64,000 bases of DNA, taken from NCBI GenBank assembly GCA_050247135.1, contig JBFWUT010000001.1, positions 62,001 to 126,000 on the forward strand, written 5' to 3'. The notes below the pieces were generated by a model. It did not search any database and was not told the origin of the DNA. It saw nothing but the letters and a program-made list of their open reading frames with translations. Within the stretch, counting starts at the first letter, position 1, and each line of letters opens with the position of its first letter. This DNA comes from Berkiella sp050247135 (GTDB lineage: Bacteria > Pseudomonadota > Gammaproteobacteria > Berkiellales > Berkiellaceae). The position numbers and the translations under genes were made by a program. Shown piece by piece: positions 61,601 through 64,000 of this stretch.

Positions 61601-63327
61601 TTATCTAAATGGGTTTTCAAGCCTTTTTTAAACTCGTCTAATCTTGCTATTTGCGCATTAGTTAACCCATCTGTTGCATCACGCGCATCGGGCGCAATAG
61701 GTGGCGGTGGCGGCACAGGGGCTACACGAGCGCCAGGTGGTGGTGGCGGTGGCACAGGGGCTGCATGAGCACCAGGTGGCGGCGGCGGTGGGGGCGGGCC
61801 TCCAGAGGGTGGCGGTGGTGGCGGACCTCCTGCCGGTGGTGGTGGCGGTGGACCTCCTGCCGGTGGTGGTACACCAGCGCCAAGTGGGGGTGGAATGGGC
61901 GTACCAGGTGGTGGCGGTGGCACAGGGGCTGCACTAGCGCCAAGTGGTGGTGGAATGGGCGTACTAGGTGGTGGCGGTGGCACAGGGGCTGCACGAGCAC
62001 CAGGTGGCGGCGGCGGTGGGGGCGGGCCTCCAGAGGGTGGCGGTGGTGGCGCAGTACGAGAAGCACCAGGTGGTGGCGGTGGCGGCGGGCCTCCAGAGGG
62101 TGGCGGTGGTGGCGGTGTACCAGCGCCAAGTGGCGATGGAATGGACGTGCTAGGTGGCGGCGGCGGGCCTCCTGCCGGTGGTGGTGGTGGTGCACTAGCG
62201 CTAGGTGGTGGCGGTTGCTGCAGGGATGCAGCAGCAGCAGGGGCTGCATTAGCAGCAGCAGGGGCTGCACTGGCTACTGCTGGCTCATTGGCTTTCATGC
62301 GATTTTGGTGTAGGGCGCCCAGCCTTCCCTCTAGGAAGGCTTTAGCTGCAGCGCTATCTTCGTTACGAAAACCTTCTCTTGGGGTTTCTGCTTGTGCACT
62401 CGGTTTACCAGCTAATTGATTTTCTAATTGTGTGATTTTCTCTCTAAGACCATTCAGTTCTGCCAATTGATCTCGAGGCAGATCATTGTCATCTTCACTT
62501 GGTTCTAACTCCCAGCCTTTTAAAGTAACTTGGCGTTTATAAAGCCTTATTAGTGCTTCGGGATCACCTTGAGTTACAGCAGCTGTGCTTTGAGCTGTCG
62601 ATATAGGACTTGGGGGTTTGACAGGCGAAGGAGGCGGTGCTGCAGGCGGTGGCGAACTGGCTTTGGGCGCGGCTGCTGCCGCAGGTTCCATTGAATCTAG
62701 CGCTGCTTTTGGATCAGCCATACTCACTTTTAATGCAGCCAACAATGCAGGATCCTTTTTCAGTTTTTCTATTTCATTAACGTCTACCTGCCTTTTAATC
62801 CCAAAGCGCTCTAAGACTTTATTGACGGTGACTGATTGTAATAAATTGACTGAGTGTTTGAGATTGAGTTCATTTTTTTGATTAAATTCCCCTATTATTC
62901 CGTATTCTTTTAGCAAATCAGTGACGAATTTTTTCGTACCATCAGTCAATGTATCTGGTGGAGGTGTTGGTTGTGTCTCTCTTGCTGAACCTTGTGGCGA
63001 AGATGGAGGTGGAGATGGAGGAGATGACCTTTTTGAACCCTCAGGCGAAACCGTCTCAGAGCTGCTAACGGCATCTTGCATTAATGAGCTGTTAGCAAAT
63101 GCTTCTTTGACCTCAGACATGGTTGCTCCCTTTTTGTCCTCTAAGGGATACTTTGCAACTTCGTAATACCCGTCATCATCGAATTCATCGATAATGGGTT
63201 TATTATTCTCGTCTGCATAAACAATTTTACCATTAACTTCAACTGTTAACGGTTTACCATCATCACCAATGTAAATCTCTATATCATCAGAACCTGGAAT
63301 TTCAAGGGTTTTAGGTGTAACTGCCAT
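58696..63327 (-). CDS. Giant proline-rich protein with FH1-like tracts and tandem SIM-like motifs
   Basis: A 1543-residue protein I do not recognise. An acidic, strand-rich start (1-70) leads to helical and Ser/Pro linkers, then a formin FH1-like block of GGPPPPPP runs (about 363-546). A helical region with coiled coil (about 555-745) precedes two acidic SUMO-interaction-like motifs, DDDDIVILEPE (755-758 core) and DNDDITILDSE (776-779 core). More helix and further proline blocks separate a possible alpha/beta domain (about 1108-1290) from a last domain (about 1376-1543). No formin FH2 actin domain, signal peptide or membrane helix is seen. It heads an operon with the 469-residue gene 13 bases downstream. 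No strong ribosome site. Probably host-directed; this is inference. Confidence 0.75.
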   Translation of the reverse strand: MAVTPKTLEIPGSDDIEIYIGDDGKPLTVEVNGKIVYADENNKPIIDEFDDDGYYEVAKYPLEDKKGATMSEVKEAFANSSLMQDAVSSSETVSPEGSKRSSPPSPPPSSPQGSARETQPTPPPDTLTDGTKKFVTDLLKEYGIIGEFNQKNELNLKHSVNLLQSVTVNKVLERFGIKRQVDVNEIEKLKKDPALLAALKVSMADPKAALDSMEPAAAAAPKASSPPPAAPPPSPVKPPSPISTAQSTAAVTQGDPEALIRLYKRQVTLKGWELEPSEDDNDLPRDQLAELNGLREKITQLENQLAGKPSAQAETPREGFRNEDSAAAKAFLEGRLGALHQNRMKANEPAVASAAPAAANAAPAAAASLQQPPPPSASAPPPPPAGGPPPPPSTSIPSPLGAGTPPPPPPSGGPPPPPPPGASRTAPPPPPSGGPPPPPPPPGARAAPVPPPPPSTPIPPPLGASAAPVPPPPPGTPIPPPLGAGVPPPAGGPPPPPPAGGPPPPPPSGGPPPPPPPPGAHAAPVPPPPPPGARVAPVPPPPPIAPDARDATDGLTNAQIARLDEFKKGLKTHLDKQGEAEQKADDNTPKDFKDAWVDNMKDMWKQTKSAFTDATPPKDEYEAFAQLFLLIMQMFAQVSSPASAAIKGALDKAWSGIKQDFYDHQAKKQGDKYNNIEEQEKRLQDLDKQIENCQTEIDSGKLNEHQLKFQQAKLSVLQEARSKTEEHLKALQALGQGNVVNLADAPPESPDDDDIVILEPEAEARQAESENDNDDITILDSETLAASAMNDLDALDQWLENCDLAEVKTRVEQLIRDISQELQTDNVSYDGTPGSSVISDARQALEEAFKGMDLDTQQNSIKISIRHLFVNEVSRDNPDKRAIRDTVRKAILGLETSAPTPSPATSIRMANSSAGAPAAAPAVSHPPVGAPPPPPAGQLPPAPPPPNLQQGSPVPLPPVGGPIPPPMQNTPAPQNPSPAGQIPAPPPPPFKFPGNKDELVKVAQAIASAAKNNQSLPTGWPANMKAFADMVKDKKGVPGVSMADFYDIIDAAQKRPATPNPVEQIPVPQPPPPGPLPPAPTRGGPLGAGPVPARTPPPQGTSPNAIKPFEVPFEGRTAQAQADQIITRLKEEIAGGKKVAITYSANNDQAEAIYKGYKGEPFAIVGGGQAQVMAIVAKSIQNDPKLKGKARILPVATCLHAIQGNNNDKPVSKNQVDRDLNNIAEHLGEGWSVLGLRNEKTQKDHYAIGGGFATKLWSQHKNYFDERMAKMTRGEFTPELQQAYNNGAARQISSPLPQPLVSPPPGAGSVPAGTPPPLPMQGSSPPGAGPVPANTPLPPPLASPAPSAPPEPPDVAGAALQRERGGPPITTMRDHPPRVAVAQDTGQTINELHANLEENKNGLKEKTGVASYQKVEAAAGQPAHINIKMYTTQDKDPNKTTDVKAETKPGAPGVTYTMKNNITDEAQKTQTIQQICDLAVMTAKPGTVLQIPTGNAEKREKIQAALKQSLQKAGIPAEAFKDGKVTIPTKPPTPTLGGHRDGG
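61690..62240. repeat. GC-rich minisatellite encoding polyproline
   Basis: A repeat block made of GGTGGCGGT-type words. A 60-base period is plain at 61871-61990 (TGGAATGGGC recurs at 61891 and 61951), encoding APVPPPPP.TPIPPPLGA. A longer unit of about 80 bases recurs 228 bases apart (61753 and 61981) with one base change in its first part. It lies in frame inside the giant proline-rich gene and is far more GC-rich than its surroundings. Confidence 0.9.
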
Positions 63328-63430
63328 ACAACCAGCGCATCTGTGTGTAAATCATACTAGAATGACTGTTTGTTATAGGCTTTAGTTCATTAAAATTTTA
63401 GAACGAATCAGGGCGGGCGCATACACGGAA

Positions 63431-64000
63431 TTAGCGCAAGCGCCGCTCAATCCCTGCTATGACGATTAATTTGGTCGCCAATTCTTCAATGGAAAGGTTG
63501 GTGGAGCTTAAATAGGGGATATTCTCGTGGTGAAATATCGCTTCCACTGTTTTCACTTCTTTTTCGCATTGCGCTAAATGGGCATATTGGCTGTTAGGGC
63601 GTCGGCCTTGGCGAATGGCTTGTAAACGTTTGGGATCAATGGTTAATCCAAACAGCTTATCGTGATAAGGCCTTAAAGCTTTGGGTAGATGGGTTGAATG
63701 TAAATCATCGTCCGTAATAGGATAGTTCGCTGCGCGAATACCAAATTGCATCGCCAGGTATAAGCTAGTGGGCGTTTTACCGCAACGTGAAACACCGACT
63801 AAAATCACATCGGCAGTATCATAGCCATTGGTTCTGGCACCATCATCATAATTTAGCGCATAGTTTACCGCCTCAATGCGGGTATTATAGGTATTACTGT
63901 CGCCCACGCCATGAATTCGGCCCATCACATTAGCTGAGGCGGTATTGAGCTCTTGTTCTAAGCCAGGAATAAAAGCTTTAAAAAAATCGATATAATAGCC
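63431..64000 (-). CDS. ppsR: Phosphoenolpyruvate synthase regulatory protein, partial
   Basis: The gene runs off the right edge; 190 residues of the C-terminal part are visible. The P-loop-like GVSRCGKTPTSLYLAMQ, the upstream GRIHGVGD and RIEAVNYAL stretch and the IDPKRLQAIRQGRRPNSQYA element identify the DUF299/PpsR family. These are ADP-dependent kinases/phosphorylases that switch PEP synthase off and on by threonine phosphorylation, controlling gluconeogenic flux. It is transcribed toward the proline-rich operon, with 103 bases between. PEP synthase itself is not in the window. Confidence 0.95.
   Translation of the reverse strand, partial: GYYIDFFKAFIPGLEQELNTASANVMGRIHGVGDSNTYNTRIEAVNYALNYDDGARTNGYDTADVILVGVSRCGKTPTSLYLAMQFGIRAANYPITDDDLHSTHLPKALRPYHDKLFGLTIDPKRLQAIRQGRRPNSQYAHLAQCEKEVKTVEAIFHHENIPYLSSTNLSIEELATKLIVIAGIERRLR

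Noticed and set aside
61861..61990. Regular 60-base periodicity that could look like a CRISPR array
   Set aside because: The repeats are contiguous, in frame, GC-rich and encode polyproline; there are no unique spacers and no cas genes.
61765..62313. A 182-residue Arg/Trp/Gly-rich open frame opposite the proline block
   Set aside because: It is the antisense reading of the GGTGGCGGT repeats; any frame through them stays open. No ribosome site and no plausible protein.

Overview
This window looks like a chromosomal segment of a host-associated gammaproteobacterium of the Legionellales type (Legionella/Coxiella/Berkiella relatives). The backbone is gammaproteobacterial: cvpA-purF, tRNAs-tig-clpP-clpX-lon-hup-ppiD, gloB-methyltransferase-rnhA-dnaQ, metNIQ, prpBCD and ppsR. 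DNA is moderately AT-rich. Mixed in are genes of the kind seen in intracellular bacteria: a eukaryotic-like Ser/Thr kinase, very large proline-rich proteins and orphan coiled-coil proteins. The genus is my inference. No secretion system is visible in the window.

Layout. 1-5.1 kb: the end of cvpA, purF, a copper-type P-ATPase with a strange C-terminal tail, and a small exported protein. 5.1-8.3 kb: a DUF1704 (QEGLA) metallopeptidase, an MscS-like channel and folD. 8.4-17.4 kb: five tRNAs, then the proteostasis block tig-clpP-clpX-lon-hup, two more tRNAs and ppiD; clpX has a near-consensus heat-shock (sigma32) promoter. 17.4-17.6 kb: a short element with terminal inverted repeats. 17.6-26.6 kb: fabI head-to-head with a peptide ABC transporter operon ending in an HDOD gene. 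26.6-32.5 kb: a CorC/HlyC-type membrane protein, an orphan coiled-coil protein, an outer-membrane barrel, a pentapeptide-repeat protein and mltD. 32.7-35.4 kb: gloB, a methyltransferase, rnhA and dnaQ.

35.4-43.4 kb is one leftward series: metN-metI-metQ-MFS-rlmJ followed by a coiled-coil protein, the kinase and a small orphan, i.e. candidate effectors riding behind a housekeeping operon. 43.5-51.2 kb: a glycerophosphodiesterase, then an AddB-like nuclease and an AddA/RecB-like helicase-nuclease pair and a cytosolic-type 5'-nucleotidase. 51.2-53.6 kb: argR, a CoA-type Nudix hydrolase and an APC permease. 53.8-57.3 kb: prpBCD for propionyl-CoA disposal. 57.3-63.3 kb: a two-gene operon of proline-rich proteins of 1543 and 469 residues. 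63.4-64 kb: ppsR, cut by the window edge.

The most interesting theme is short eukaryotic-type linear motifs in otherwise unexplained sequence: two tandem SUMO-interaction-like motifs in the 1543-residue protein, an RVxF (PP1 docking)-like motif in its operon partner, and four CDK-type S/T-P-x-K/R sites plus a terminal RxLxF cyclin-docking-like motif in the tail of the copper ATPase. These are sequence observations. That they act on host proteins is inference.
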